A program made the translations under genes and the position numbers. Under the pieces are notes generated by a model. It was not told the DNA's origin. It did no database searches and saw only the letters and a program-made list of their open reading frames with translations. Positions 11,201 to 21,760 of a DNA stretch of 39,010 nucleotides are shown here, in pieces. The stretch's first letter is position 1; each line of letters opens with the position of its first letter. This DNA comes from Nemertoderma westbladi (lineage: Eukaryota > Xenacoelomorpha > Nemertodermatida > Nemertodermatidae): positions 1-39,010 of the forward strand of contig JAUCBJ010001219.1 of the NCBI GenBank assembly GCA_032718475.1. Direction: 5' to 3'.

Positions 11201-14200
11201 ACATACACTCCGTAATCGTTCTTTATTTATTGGATATAAGTGTGTACATACACTCCGTAATCGTTCTTTATTTATTGGATATAAGTGTGTGCATACACTC
11301 CGTAATCGTTCTTTATTTATTGGATATAAGTGTGTACATACACTCCGTAATCGTTCTTTATTTATTGGATATAAGTGTGTGCATACACTCCGTAATCGTT
11401 CTTTATTTATTGGATATAAGTGTGTGCATACACTCCGTAATCGTTCTTTATTTATTGTATATAAGTGTGTACATACACTCCGTAATCGTTCTTTATTTAT
11501 TGGATATAAGTGTGTGCATACACTCCGTAATCGTTCTTTATTTATTGGATATAAGTGTGTACATACACTCCGTAATCGTTCTTTATTTATTGGATATAAG
11601 TGTGTGCATACACTCCGTAATCGTTCTTTATTTATTGTATATAAGTGTGTACATACACTCCGTAATCGTTCTTTATTTATTGGATATAAGTGTGTGCATA
11701 CACTCCGTAATCGTTCTTTATTTATTGGATATAAGTGTGTACATACACTCCGTAATCGTTCTTTATTTATTGGATATAAGTGTGTGCATACACTCAGTAA
11801 TCGTTCTTTATTTATTGTATATAAGTGTGTGCATACACTCCGTAATCGTTCTTTATTTATTGGATATAAGTGTGTGCATACACTCCGTAATCGTTCTTTA
11901 TTTATTGGATATAAGTGTGTGCATACACTCCGTAATCGTTCTTTATTTATTGGATATAAGTGTGTACATACACTCCGTAATCGTTCTTTATTTATTGGAT
12001 ATAAGTGTGTGCATACACTCCGTAATCGTTCTTTATTTATTGGATATAAGTGTGTGCATACACTCCGTAATCGTTCTTTATTTATTGGATATAAGTGTGT
12101 GCATACACTCCGTAATCGTTCTTTATTTTATTGGATATAAGTGTGTACATACACTCCGTAATCGTTCTTTATTTATTGGATATAAGTGTGTGCATACACT
12201 CCGTAATCGTTCTTTATTTATTGGATATAAGTGTGTGCATACACTCCGTAATCGTTCTTTATTTATTGTATATAAGTGTGTACATACACTCCGTAATCGT
12301 TCTTTATTTATTGGATATAAGTGTGTGCATACACTCCGTAATCGTTCTTTATTTATTGGATATAAGTGTGTACATACACTCCGTAATCGTTCTTTATTTA
12401 TTGGATATAAGTGTGTACATACACTCCGTAATCGTTCTTTATTTATTGGATATAAGTGTGTGCATACACTCCGTAATCGTTCTTTATTTATTGTATATAA
12501 GTGTGTACATACACTCCGTAATCGTTCTTTATTTATTGGATATAAGTGTGTGCATACACTCCGTAATCGTTCTTTATTTATTGGATATAAGTGTGTGCAT
12601 ACACTCCGTAATCGTTCTTTATTTATTGTATATAAGTGTGTACATACACTCCGTAATCGTTCTTTATTTATTGGATATAAGTGTGTGCATACACTCCGTA
12701 ATCGTTCTTTATTTATTGGATATAAGTGTGTGCATACACTCCGTAATCGTTCTTTATTTATTGGATATAAGTGTGTGCATACACTCCGTAATCGTTCTTT
12801 ATTTATTGTATATAAGTGTGTGCATACACTCCGTAATCGTTCTTTATTTATTGGATATAAGTGTGTACATACACTCCGTAATCGTTCTTTATTTATTGGA
12901 TATAAGTGTGTGCATACACTCCGTAATCGTTCTTTATTTATTGTATATAAGTGTGTACATACACTCCGTAATCGTTCTTTATTTATTGGATATAAGTGTG
13001 TACATACACTCCGTAATCGTTCTTTATTTATTGGATATAAGTGTGTACATACACTCCGTAATCGTTCTTTATTTATTGGATATAAGTGTGTGCATACACT
13101 CCGTAATCGTTCTTTATTTATTGGATATAAGTGTGTACATACACTCCGTAATCGTTCTTTATTTATTGGATATAAGTGTGTACATACACTCCGTAATCGT
13201 TCTTTATTTATTGGATATAAGTGTGTACATACACTCCGTAATCGTTCTTTATTTATTGGATATAAGTGTGTACATACACTCCGTAATCGTTCTTTATTTA
13301 TTGGATATAAGTGTGTGCATACACTCTGTAATCGTTCTTTATTTATTGGATATAAGTGTGTACATACACTCCGTAATCGTTCTTTATTTATTGGATATAA
13401 GTGTGTACATACACTCCGTAATCGTTCTTTATTTATTGTATATAAGTGTGTACATACACTCCGTAATCGTTCTTTATTTATTGGATATAAGTGTGTACAT
13501 ACACTCCGTAATCGTTCTTTATTTATTGGATATAAGTGTGTACATACACTCCGTAATCGTTCTTTATTTATTGGATATAAGTGTGTACATACACTCCGTA
13601 ATCGTTCTTTATTTATTGGATATAAGTGTGTGCATACACTCCGTAATCGTTCTTTATTTATTGGATATAAGTGTGTACATACACTCCGTAATCGTTCTTT
13701 ATTTATTGGATATAAGTGTGTACATACACTCCGTAATCGTTCTTTATTTATTGTATATAAGTGTGTACATACACTCCGTAATCGTTCTTTATTTATTGGA
13801 TATAAGTGTGTGCATACACTCCGTAATCGTTCTTTATTTATTGGATATAAGTGTGTACATACACTCCGTAATCGTTCTTTATTTATTGGATATAAGTGTG
13901 TGCATACACTCCGTAATCGTTCTTTATTTATTGGATATAAGTGTGTGCATACACTCCGTAATCGTTCTTTATTTATTGGATATAAGTGTGTGCATACACT
14001 CCGTAATCGTTCTTTATTTATTGGACATAAGTGTGTACATACACTCCGTAATCGTTCTTTATTTTATTGGATATAAGTGTGTACATACACTCCGTAATCG
14101 TTCTTTATTTATTGGATATAAGTGTGTGCATACACTCCGTAATCGTTCTTTATTTATTGTATATAAGTGTGTGCATACACTCCGTAATCGTTATTTATTT

Positions 14201-15345
14201 ATTGGATATAAGTGTGTGCATACACTCCGTAATCGTTCTTTATTTATTGGATATAAGTGTGTGCATACACTCCGTAATCGTTCTTTATTTATTGGATATA
14301 AGTGTGTACATACACTCCGTAATCGTTCTTTATTTTATTGGATATAAGTGTGTACATACACTCCGTAATCGTTCTTTATTTATTGGATATAAGTGTGTGC
14401 ATACACTCCGTAATCGTTCTTTATTTATTGGATATAGGTGTGTGCATACACTCCGTAATCGTTCTTTATTTATTGGATATAAGTGTGTGCATACACTCCG
14501 TAATCGTTCTTTATTTTATTGGATATAAGTGTGTACATACACTCCGTAATCGTTCTTTATTTTATTGGATATAAGTGTGTACATACACTCCGTAATCGTT
14601 CTTTATTTATTGGATATAAGTGTGTGCATACACTCCGTAATCGTTCTTTATTTATTGGATATAAGTGTGTGCATACACTCCGTAATCGTTCTTTATTTAT
14701 TGGATATAAGTGTGTACATACACTCCGTAATCGTTCTTTATTTTATTGGATATAAGTGTGTACATACACTCCGTAATCGTTCTTTATTTATTGGATATAA
14801 GTGTGTGCATACACTCCGTAATCGTTCTTTATTTATTGGATATAGGTGTGTGCATACACTCCGTAATCGTTCTTTATTTATTGGATATAAGTGTGTGCAT
14901 ACACTCCGTAATCGTTCTTTATTTATTGGATATAAGTGTGTGCATACACTCCGTAATCGTTCTTTATTTATTGGATATAAGTGTGTACATACACTCCGTA
15001 ATCGTTCTTTATTTTATTGGATATAAGTGTGTACATACACTCCGTAATCGTTCTTTATTTATTGGATATAAGTGTGTGCATACACTCCGTAATCGTTCTT
15101 TATTTATTGGATATAAGTGTGTGCATACACTCCGTAATCGTTCTTTATTTATTGGATATAGGTGTGTGCATACACTCCGTAATCGTTCTTTATTTATTGG
15201 ATATAAGTGTGTGCATACACTCCGTAATCGTTCTTTATTTTATTGGATATAAGTGTGTACATACACTCCGTAATCGTTCTTTATTTTATTGGATATAAGT
15301 GTGTACATACACTCCGTAATCGTTCTTTATTTATTGGATATAAGT
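8292..15345. repeat. 45-bp minisatellite array, about 156 copies
   Basis: The unit is 45 bp, for example 8475-8519, with landmarks TTGGATATAAGTGTGT, ACACTCCGTAATCG and TTCTTTATTTA. Copies differ at a few fixed sites: TGTACAT or TGTGCAT, TTGGATAT or TTGTATAT, and rarely ATAGGTGTG. Some copies are 46 bp because ATTTATTGG becomes ATTTTATTGG; these sit near 8425, 9510, 10685, 12126, 14062, 14333, 14514, 14560, 14741, 15012, 15238 and 15284. Each unit contains the short dyad AGTGT-GTACAT-ACACT. Because 45 is divisible by three, frames stay open for hundreds of codons on both strands and close where a 46-bp copy occurs. These frames are not genes. Confidence 0.97.
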
Positions 15346-15709
15346 TGTTATTTTTTTGGAAATTATTTTTCAAAAATTAATTTTCATGCCGTGACGCTTT
15401 TTTATACAATTACGTACTTATCCGGTGTGCCTAACGTGTGATACCGTACCTTCACGTACTTTAGTACCTTAATGAATTTATATGAATCGCTTTGCCTCGG
15501 TGCGCCATTAACTAATTCATCCTGCGCTGTAATTCCTCTAAGGTAAATTTTATTTTATTTTGTAATTAATGGATTGGCTGGAATTTTCCTTTCTCAACTA
15601 AATTAACTGATTGTTTTATTTTTATTATTGCCTCTGCTGTATACCGCATTAGGATCCTGAGTCAGTGATTACAACGAAGCACTCACTGAGTTGTAGGCCC
15701 CCTCTGCAG
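15346..15709. other. No gene seen; putative intron between array and exon
   Basis: AT-rich sequence with a pyrimidine-rich 3' end (GCCCCCTCTGCAG) that serves as the proposed acceptor. An alternative upstream acceptor is GAGTCAG at 15665, which would lengthen the exon to 15666. Confidence 0.35.
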
Positions 15710-15796
15710 TCAGACACCGGCCCTGCTGGAACGGCAGACAGCAGTCAGGCCGAGGCGGCAGACACACGAAGACCCCCGCAAGATGAATACGACGCG
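15710..15796 (+). CDS. Candidate internal exon, acidic/Ala-rich linker (partial)
   Basis: The 87-bp segment runs from CTCTGCAG| to GACGCG|GTAATT, 29 codons in phase 0 at both ends. It encodes SDTGPAGTADSSQAEA followed by ADTRRPPQDEYDA. It is strikingly GC-rich against its AT-rich surroundings. The peptide looks like a disordered linker. Phase 0 on both sides lets it join the coiled-coil exon at 4553-4697 and the membrane-anchor exon at 20406-20489, but only transcript data could prove linkage across these 11-kb and 4.6-kb gaps. Confidence 0.42.
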
Positions 15797-16894
15797 GTAA
15801 TTATTAGCCCGCTTTGCCGTTATTATTGTTTCATGTTTATATGTTTTCAATGTTTCTCACCGTTTGCCTAACTAACACAGTATGCATCTCATTGGCTGAC
15901 GTAGTTTGTTAGATGGTTGCTTGTATTTGTCGTTTCTAACATTAATCACCACTTCAAATGCGATTAATTTTTTCACAAATAGCATGTTCTGTGGACTCAA
16001 AGAATTATTATTAGATAGTTTTAACACGATCCTTAACAACAAACAATATGATCAGAAATCATCATAGCATCCATCAATGTCATTACAACAATAATACGTG
16101 TGGTATGCATCAAGGCGCATGTGAAGTATACCAGACTTTCTGCCGTTATATTTCACTTTGTAGTTTACCCCCCTGTGAAGAATACCACGTTTTCACTAGA
16201 AACACAGGTTACAGAAGGGCTGAATCTAACCAAAACAATAAACGAATTAGAATATGTACAGGTTAGAAGACAGAAATAAGCGCTATGAAATACTTAATAA
16301 GGAGAAAATTTGATAAATACCAATTCTTTATATATAAAATTCCATTAGAATTTCGAAAGAAAAATGAAAACTTGGTATTCTTCACATGGGCGGCATGATT
16401 GGTATTGTTTGGTATTCATTGACCTATATTTGCTTCTAAGTTGGTCCGCACTCATTGTTTTGCACGACACACACTACACGCTATTGGACATGTAGTGGTC
16501 ACTAAATGCACAAACTCACATCTAGTTCACTCGTTGGTTCCCTTTTTCAATTAATTTATTGGTTTTTGAAAAAATATACGAAACCTTTTTTTAGTTATCA
16601 TGTTAGACATAATTAGTGATAGGTTTGGTCCGTTGAGCACTAGCATGTTTTCTTGACCGTCATCTTGCAGTAATATGTTGGATTCTATCAACATTTTGGT
16701 ACAAGATGTGGTGCTAAAAGGTCGCTCATGATGTGAAACTTTACAAATAATGATCGCAACATTGTTAGTTGGCGATATAGATGAATCAATAATTTGTGTT
16801 GTAGTTATGGCTATATTTGATCGCAATGTGTCTCGTATTCCAGTTGCAAATTACTACGAAAAATAACTCCTTAGGAACTGTCAGTTTACTGGAG
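15797..16894. other. No gene seen; putative intron
   Basis: AT-rich. Bases 16207-16245 resemble the interior of the MITE at 33740-34086, sharing TAACCAAAACAATAAACGA exactly. No credible protein frame. Confidence 0.4.
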
Positions 16895-17790
16895 TTATAC
16901 GGATTCTATAGTTGTCGCAATTTCGTTTCTCCCAAGTTCAGTATTCCCTTCAAGCTGGTCTATATATGTTATAGCCGGTCGTCCACGGCTGCGCTTTCCA
17001 TGAGTTGGTTGCCAGTAAAGTAGATCTGGTATGACCTCGTCTTTACTTCGCCAGCAGTGCCCACTGAATCTTAATCTGCGTTCACGGAGGGTGGTTGATA
17101 CAGGTCGTATTGTACCATAAACCGCGTTTATCTATGTTGTCTCCAGCTGATGTTTAGGCATGTCATTATTAGACTAGTGTAAGAACCATCAAGTCGTTGT
17201 TCAAGTGATTTCGTCATTTACTAAGTCTAACCCCTGTATTTTGTCAGTGTCAGTTTCACTGACACTGTCAGTGTCAGTGTCATTTAGTCAGTTGGATTTA
17301 GTCAGTGTCCAGGTCTCACCCCCGTATAAAAATACACTTTCCACTGTGTCTCAAAAGAACTTAGTCTTCAAGTGAGGGTAGAGGTCTGATTTCCAGATGG
17401 TATCCTTTTTTATAGAGCTGCCCATGACTTTGCTTTCCAAACTTTCATGTCTTTATCGCTGCTCACTATCCATCACCCAATGTATTGGACGTCGTCAACG
17501 TTCTATATTTGATTATTATTGATGGTGGCTTGGATGCAACTAACATTAAAAGTGTAATCTTCTGTTTTGATAGCATTTATATGCAATTCAACCTCCTTAG
17601 CAGCTTTCCCTTTGTTCAGAAGAAGTTGTGCCTCTGCTAGCATATTTAAAAATTCCTGATTATTCACGTAACAGGTATGTAATTTAGAGGTAATACATAC
17701 CTCATCTCGTACAATTCCAACACCATGTTCTGGAATATAGTGACCAATGAGAACGCTTGGAATTTTAAATACAGATATTTTCAATATTTT
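16895..17790 (-). pseudogene. Non-LTR retrotransposon reverse transcriptase, C-terminal fragment, decayed
   Basis: Reading the minus strand from about 17784 gives the end of a LINE reverse transcriptase. It has a helical block AEAQLLLNKGKAAKEVELHIN, then KTEDYTFN, then after a frameshift NVDDVQYIG and SSDKDMKVWKAKSWAAL, then VESVFLYGGETWTL, LDGSYTSLI, and finally RERRLRFSGHCWRS with WQPTHGKRSRGRPAITYID before a stop at 16895. This order (thumb, YGxETWTL, RRLRFxGHC, WxPxxGxRxRGRPxxTYxD) is characteristic of the C-terminus of RTE/Jockey-type LINEs annotated in many invertebrates. Several frameshifts and stops are present, and a CAGTGT-rich slippage tract (17247-17281) is inserted. The endonuclease and catalytic core are absent. 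Confidence 0.8.
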
Positions 17791-18274
17791 TCGGTGAGTA
17801 AATCCCGAATTTTATTTTTTGCTTTCAAACGTATGCTATAATCGTTTAACGTTTAAAAATATTCTTCTGCAGCAATTTATCCTTAGTGCCGTCCTCACTT
17901 ACTTACTGCTTTATAGTTGGAAATTGAAATACAATATTTTTTCATTTTTCCCCACGACGGTTGTCATCGTATAACTTTTATTTACAGCGATTTCATTTCT
18001 CAAATATAACTTACAATTAATAGTCGATCTGCTTCATATAAATTTAAAAGGAAATATAGATTTATTCTGATTTCTTCAGTTTTTTATGTTACATTTATTT
18101 CAATTAAAAATGAATTCTTAACTTTTTGTTGCGAATTATTAATTGTATCTGACGCTAAATTATTATTAGATTTACATCACATTTACAATTTCACTATTTT
18201 TTTACTCACGCTTCGCGCAGGCAAGTAAATAAATGCACTGAACTACTCCTATAATGTACATTGTTTTTTCAAAC
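17791..18274. other. No gene seen; putative intron
   Basis: AT-rich sequence between the LINE fragment and the 24-bp array; no open frame of note. Confidence 0.4.
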
Positions 18275-19019
18275 TAGTCGCGATGTGGTTTTCCAACCGA
18301 GTCGCGATGCGGTTTTCCAACCGAGTCTCGATGCGGTTTTCCAACCGAGTCGCGATGCGGTTTTCCAACCGAGTCGCGATGCGGTTTTCCAACCGAGTCG
18401 CGATGCGGTTTTCCAACCGAGTCGCGATGCGGTTTTCCAACCGAGTCGCGATGCGGTTTTCCAACCGAGTCGCGATGCGGTTTTCCAACCGAGTCGCGAT
18501 GCGGTTTTCCAACCGAGTCGCGATGCGGTTTTCCAACCGAGTCGCGATGCGGTTTTCCAACCGAGTCGCGATGCGGTTTTCCAACCGAGTCGCGATGCGG
18601 TTTTCCAACCGAGTCGCGATGCGGTTTTCCAACCGAGTCGCGATGCGGTTTTCCAACCGAGTCGCGATGCGGTTTTCCAACCGAGTCGCGATGCGGTTTT
18701 CCAACCGAGTCGCGATGCGGTTTTCCAACCGAGTCGCGATGCGGTTTTCCAACCGAGTCGCGATGCGGTTTTCCAACCGAGTCGCGATGCGGTTTTCCAA
18801 CCGAGTCGCGATGCGGTTTTCCAACCGAGTCGCGATGCGGTTTTCCAACCGAGTCGCGATGCGGTTTTCCAACCGAGTCGCGATGCGGTTTTCCAACCGA
18901 GTCGCGATGCGGTTTTCCAACCGAGTCGCGATGCGGTTTTCCAACCGAGTCGCGATGCGGTTTTCCAACCGAGTCGCGATGCGGTTTTCCAACCGAGTCG
19001 CGATGCGGTTTTCCAACCG
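18275..19019. repeat. 24-bp minisatellite array, about 31 copies
   Basis: The unit is 24 bp (e.g. 18376-18399): GCGATGCGGTTTTCCAACCG then AGTC. Only the first copies vary (GATGTGG in the first, GTCTCGATG in the third, ending GG in the last); the inner copies look identical by eye. The unit contains the perfect dyad CGGTT-TTCC-AACCG. Because 24 is divisible by three, three long frames (about 250-305 codons) stay open and are artefacts. Confidence 0.97.
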
Positions 19020-20405
19020 GTGTTATTGGCTGCACAATTAGGATTACCTCGTCACCATTTCAAACTTGGGTTTGTCTTTCTACTTTTAACGGTTCTCAAA
19101 AAATTATGTTATTATTTGGTGGTTTTATTTTTATCCCGCTGTAACACATTCCTTCCGCCAGTGAGGGGGCGTTGCTGATATTATATTGTTTCAGTTTCTT
19201 TTGATTTCCAAAAATGCCGCTCTTTTAATATTTTATATGATGTGCATGTTGCCACAGCAATTCGGATTCACAATAACTATAATAGTGGCTGATTTTATAC
19301 GTTACATGCTATTTATATTATTTTCGAATATGTTTTATATAAGCATAATTTATTATTTCCCATATTTTGTATTGTTTCATTGGAAGGTTTGAAGATAACC
19401 TTACAAATTTTCTCATATTAAAATTCCACCAATAATAAAACTTTAATTAAGTCGATTAAAGTCACTGTGTGATTTCTTAAAATTAAATTTGAAATAATGA
19501 ATAACCCCTGTTTTGGATGTGAGCATTTCGTTTTGTTTAATTTTCGATGCACCAAAGCGATTCAATAGGCTCTGAATCGGGCAATCGTGTTTTAACTCGA
19601 CAGTGCGATAAATTTAGAATTTCTGCAACTACAACAACTGGAACTGTATGACCCGATGGTGGTCTGAATTTAATTCTTAAATTGTTACTTTTTGCAAAAT
19701 CAGAAGAAAAAAGCCGCTTTTCCATAGGAGAAACTGGGAAGAGGATTGTATGTATTTTATTTTTTTCCTGTTGAAAAAGATTTCTGAAATGGTATTATAT
19801 GAATGGAAAGAGCGTCGAAGTAGATTTTTACAGTTTTTTACAGATTTTTACAAGTAATTTTTCACGTAATTTGAAAAATATTTTTCATCCACTCAAAAGT
19901 TATTACTATTTTAGTGTCTGACCAGTTACAGCAACACCTAATAAAAATCATCTACAATTTTCTGTAGTTGAGCTCCTCTACTCCATAAATATTCCATAAA
20001 TTTTGAAAATACATTTCAAGAATTCTTTCCAGAATAACTACGATTTTTCGTATATTTATTTTAAAAAATCTATCAACGAAAGAAATAATGTACGAATTAC
20101 TTATATAAAAAAAGTAGAATTTTTTTATCATTATTTTCTCCACTATTTTTCCTCTATGGTTACATCCTCGTTGAAATCTACGTAAATAACATTGAAATCT
20201 AACACTTTTACAGGTTGGGTCCTTTAGTCGGAGCGTTGAAAAGAAATGAATAACTTCCAAAGGGGGGGGGGGGGGGGGGGGGGATTCAAACCGACAAATT
20301 TACTCAGAGTTTTTGTTGGAAATAAATCAGCTTGGCCGTACAGAGTGATATAAACTTTCTTTTATTTTATTTTATTAACATAAACTTTTAATATTTTATT
20401 TTCAG
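19020..20405. other. No gene seen; putative intron with a 22-G run
   Basis: AT-rich; short frames only. A run of 22 G lies at 20262-20283. The 3' end is a strong acceptor, T-rich then TTTTCAG at 20405. Confidence 0.4.
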
Positions 20406-20489
20406 GTTAAGATAACATCTGTCATACCTATGGCTATAATAATGATCGCCATAATGTCCTACATAGTGAAGTCGTTGTTTGGGGTATGA
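20406..20489 (+). CDS. Candidate terminal exon encoding a C-terminal membrane anchor (partial)
   Basis: After TATTTTATTTTCAG the sequence is open in phase 0 for 27 codons and stops at TGA 20487-20489. The peptide is VKITSV, then a hydrophobic run IPMAIIMIAIMSYIV of one membrane-span length, then KSLFGV at the C-terminus. That arrangement is what tail-anchored proteins of the ER, nuclear envelope or mitochondrial outer membrane look like. With the coiled-coil exon upstream it would make a tail-anchored coiled-coil protein (SLMAP- or golgin-like architecture), but no specific family is identified. No canonical AATAAA follows in the next 370 bases; ATATAA/AATATA words near 20580 are weak candidates. 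Confidence 0.55.
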   Translation, partial: VKITSVIPMAIIMIAIMSYIVKSLFGV

Positions 20490-20861
20490 CTGCTAGATGG
20501 CGATCCTATTGGTTGACGCTCTGTTTCCATGGGGATAGATGCCTTGTTATCGATATGGAATCGTTCATTATAACTTTATAATATAATATAAATAGAATAG
20601 TTTTCGGAACTTATTGTTACATTTATATTTCTATCCACTATTACTTAATGTTTCCCTTCTGTATAATACTATGCTATGCTATATAATGATACAATATGCT
20701 AAAGATAGAATTTTTGGTTCATTTATTTTCAATGGGATGATTTTGCGATAATTATAAATTTAATTCTTAACTATAGTTTCCTTTTAATCACCTCCATTAT
20801 TTATAATCGTCTCACAGTCAGTGAAGTTATACGGTAGGACGCCATCTTCCGTAATATTGAT
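20490..20861. other. Probable 3' flank or UTR; no gene seen
   Basis: AT-rich sequence between the stop codon at 20489 and the 27-bp array. No strong poly(A) signal. Confidence 0.35.
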
Positions 20862-21760
20862 TGAACACTCCTCCTCTGTTCCGATCTAGGAACACTCCTT
20901 CCCTGTTCCGATCTAGGAACACTCCTTCTCTGTTCCGATCTAGGAACACTCCTTCTCTGTTCCGATCTAGGAACACTCCTTCTCTGTTCCGATCTAGGAA
21001 CACTCCTTCTCTGTTCCGATCTAGGAACACTCCTCTGTTCCGATCTAGGAACACTCCTTCTCTGTTCCGATCTAGGAACACTCCTTCTCTGTTCCGATCT
21101 AGTAACACTCCTTCTCTGTTCCGATCTAGGAACACTCCTTCTCTGTTCCGATCTAGGAACACTCCTTCTCTGTTCCGATCTAGGAACACTCCTTCTCTGT
21201 TCCGATCTAGGAACACTCCTTCTCTGTTCCGATCTAGGAACAATCCTTCTCTGTTCCGATCTAGGAACACTCCTTCTCTGTTCCGATATAGGAACACTCC
21301 TTCTCTGTTCCGATCTAGGAACACTCCTTCTCTGTTCCGATCTAGGAACACTCCTTCTCTGTTCCGATCTAGGAACACTCCTTCTCTGTTCCGATCTAGG
21401 AACAATCCTTCTCTGTTCCGATCTAGGAACACTCCTTCTCTGTTCCGATCTAGGAACACTCCTTCTCTGTTCCGATCTAGGAACACTCCTTCTCTGTTCC
21501 GATCTAGGAACACTCCTTCTCTGTTCCGATCTAGGAACACTCCTTCTCTGTTCCGATCTAGGAACACTCCTTCTCTGTTCCGATCTGGGAACACTCCTTC
21601 TCTGATACGATCTAGTAACACTCCTTCTCTGTTCCGATCTAGGAACACTCCTTCTCTGTTCCGATCTAGGAACACTCCTTCTCTGTCCCGATCTAGGAAC
21701 ACTCCTTCTCTGTTCCGATCTAGGAACACTCCTCTGTTCCGATCTAGGAGCACTCCTTCT
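20862..21760. repeat. 27-bp minisatellite array, about 33 copies
   Basis: The unit is 27 bp (e.g. 20959-20985): GTTCCGATCTAGGAAC then ACTCCTTCTCT. A few 24-bp copies lack TTC (near 21030 and 21732), and scattered point variants occur (CAATCC, GATATAGG, GATACG, GATCTGG). Each unit contains the dyad GTTCC-GATCTA-GGAAC. Frames of 300-400 codons in the array reflect its period. The plus frame continues past the array to 22078 into retroelement sequence by chance. Confidence 0.97.

Noticed and set aside
8306-15298. Open frames of up to 1128 codons in the 45-bp array, on both strands
   Set aside because: They repeat a 15-residue unit, stay open in several frames at once because the period is divisible by three, and stop wherever a 46-bp copy occurs. 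This is array geometry, not coding.
8292-15345. CRISPR-like array
   Set aside because: There are no unique spacers; the whole 45-bp unit repeats, and the DNA is eukaryotic.
16551-16826. 91-codon minus-strand frame next to the LINE fragment
   Set aside because: It lies past the LINE stop codon and has no recognised motif; treated as chance.
18249-19178. Frames of about 250-305 codons on both strands of the 24-bp array
   Set aside because: Period of 24 bp and high homogeneity keep three frames open; no start context or domain supports translation.
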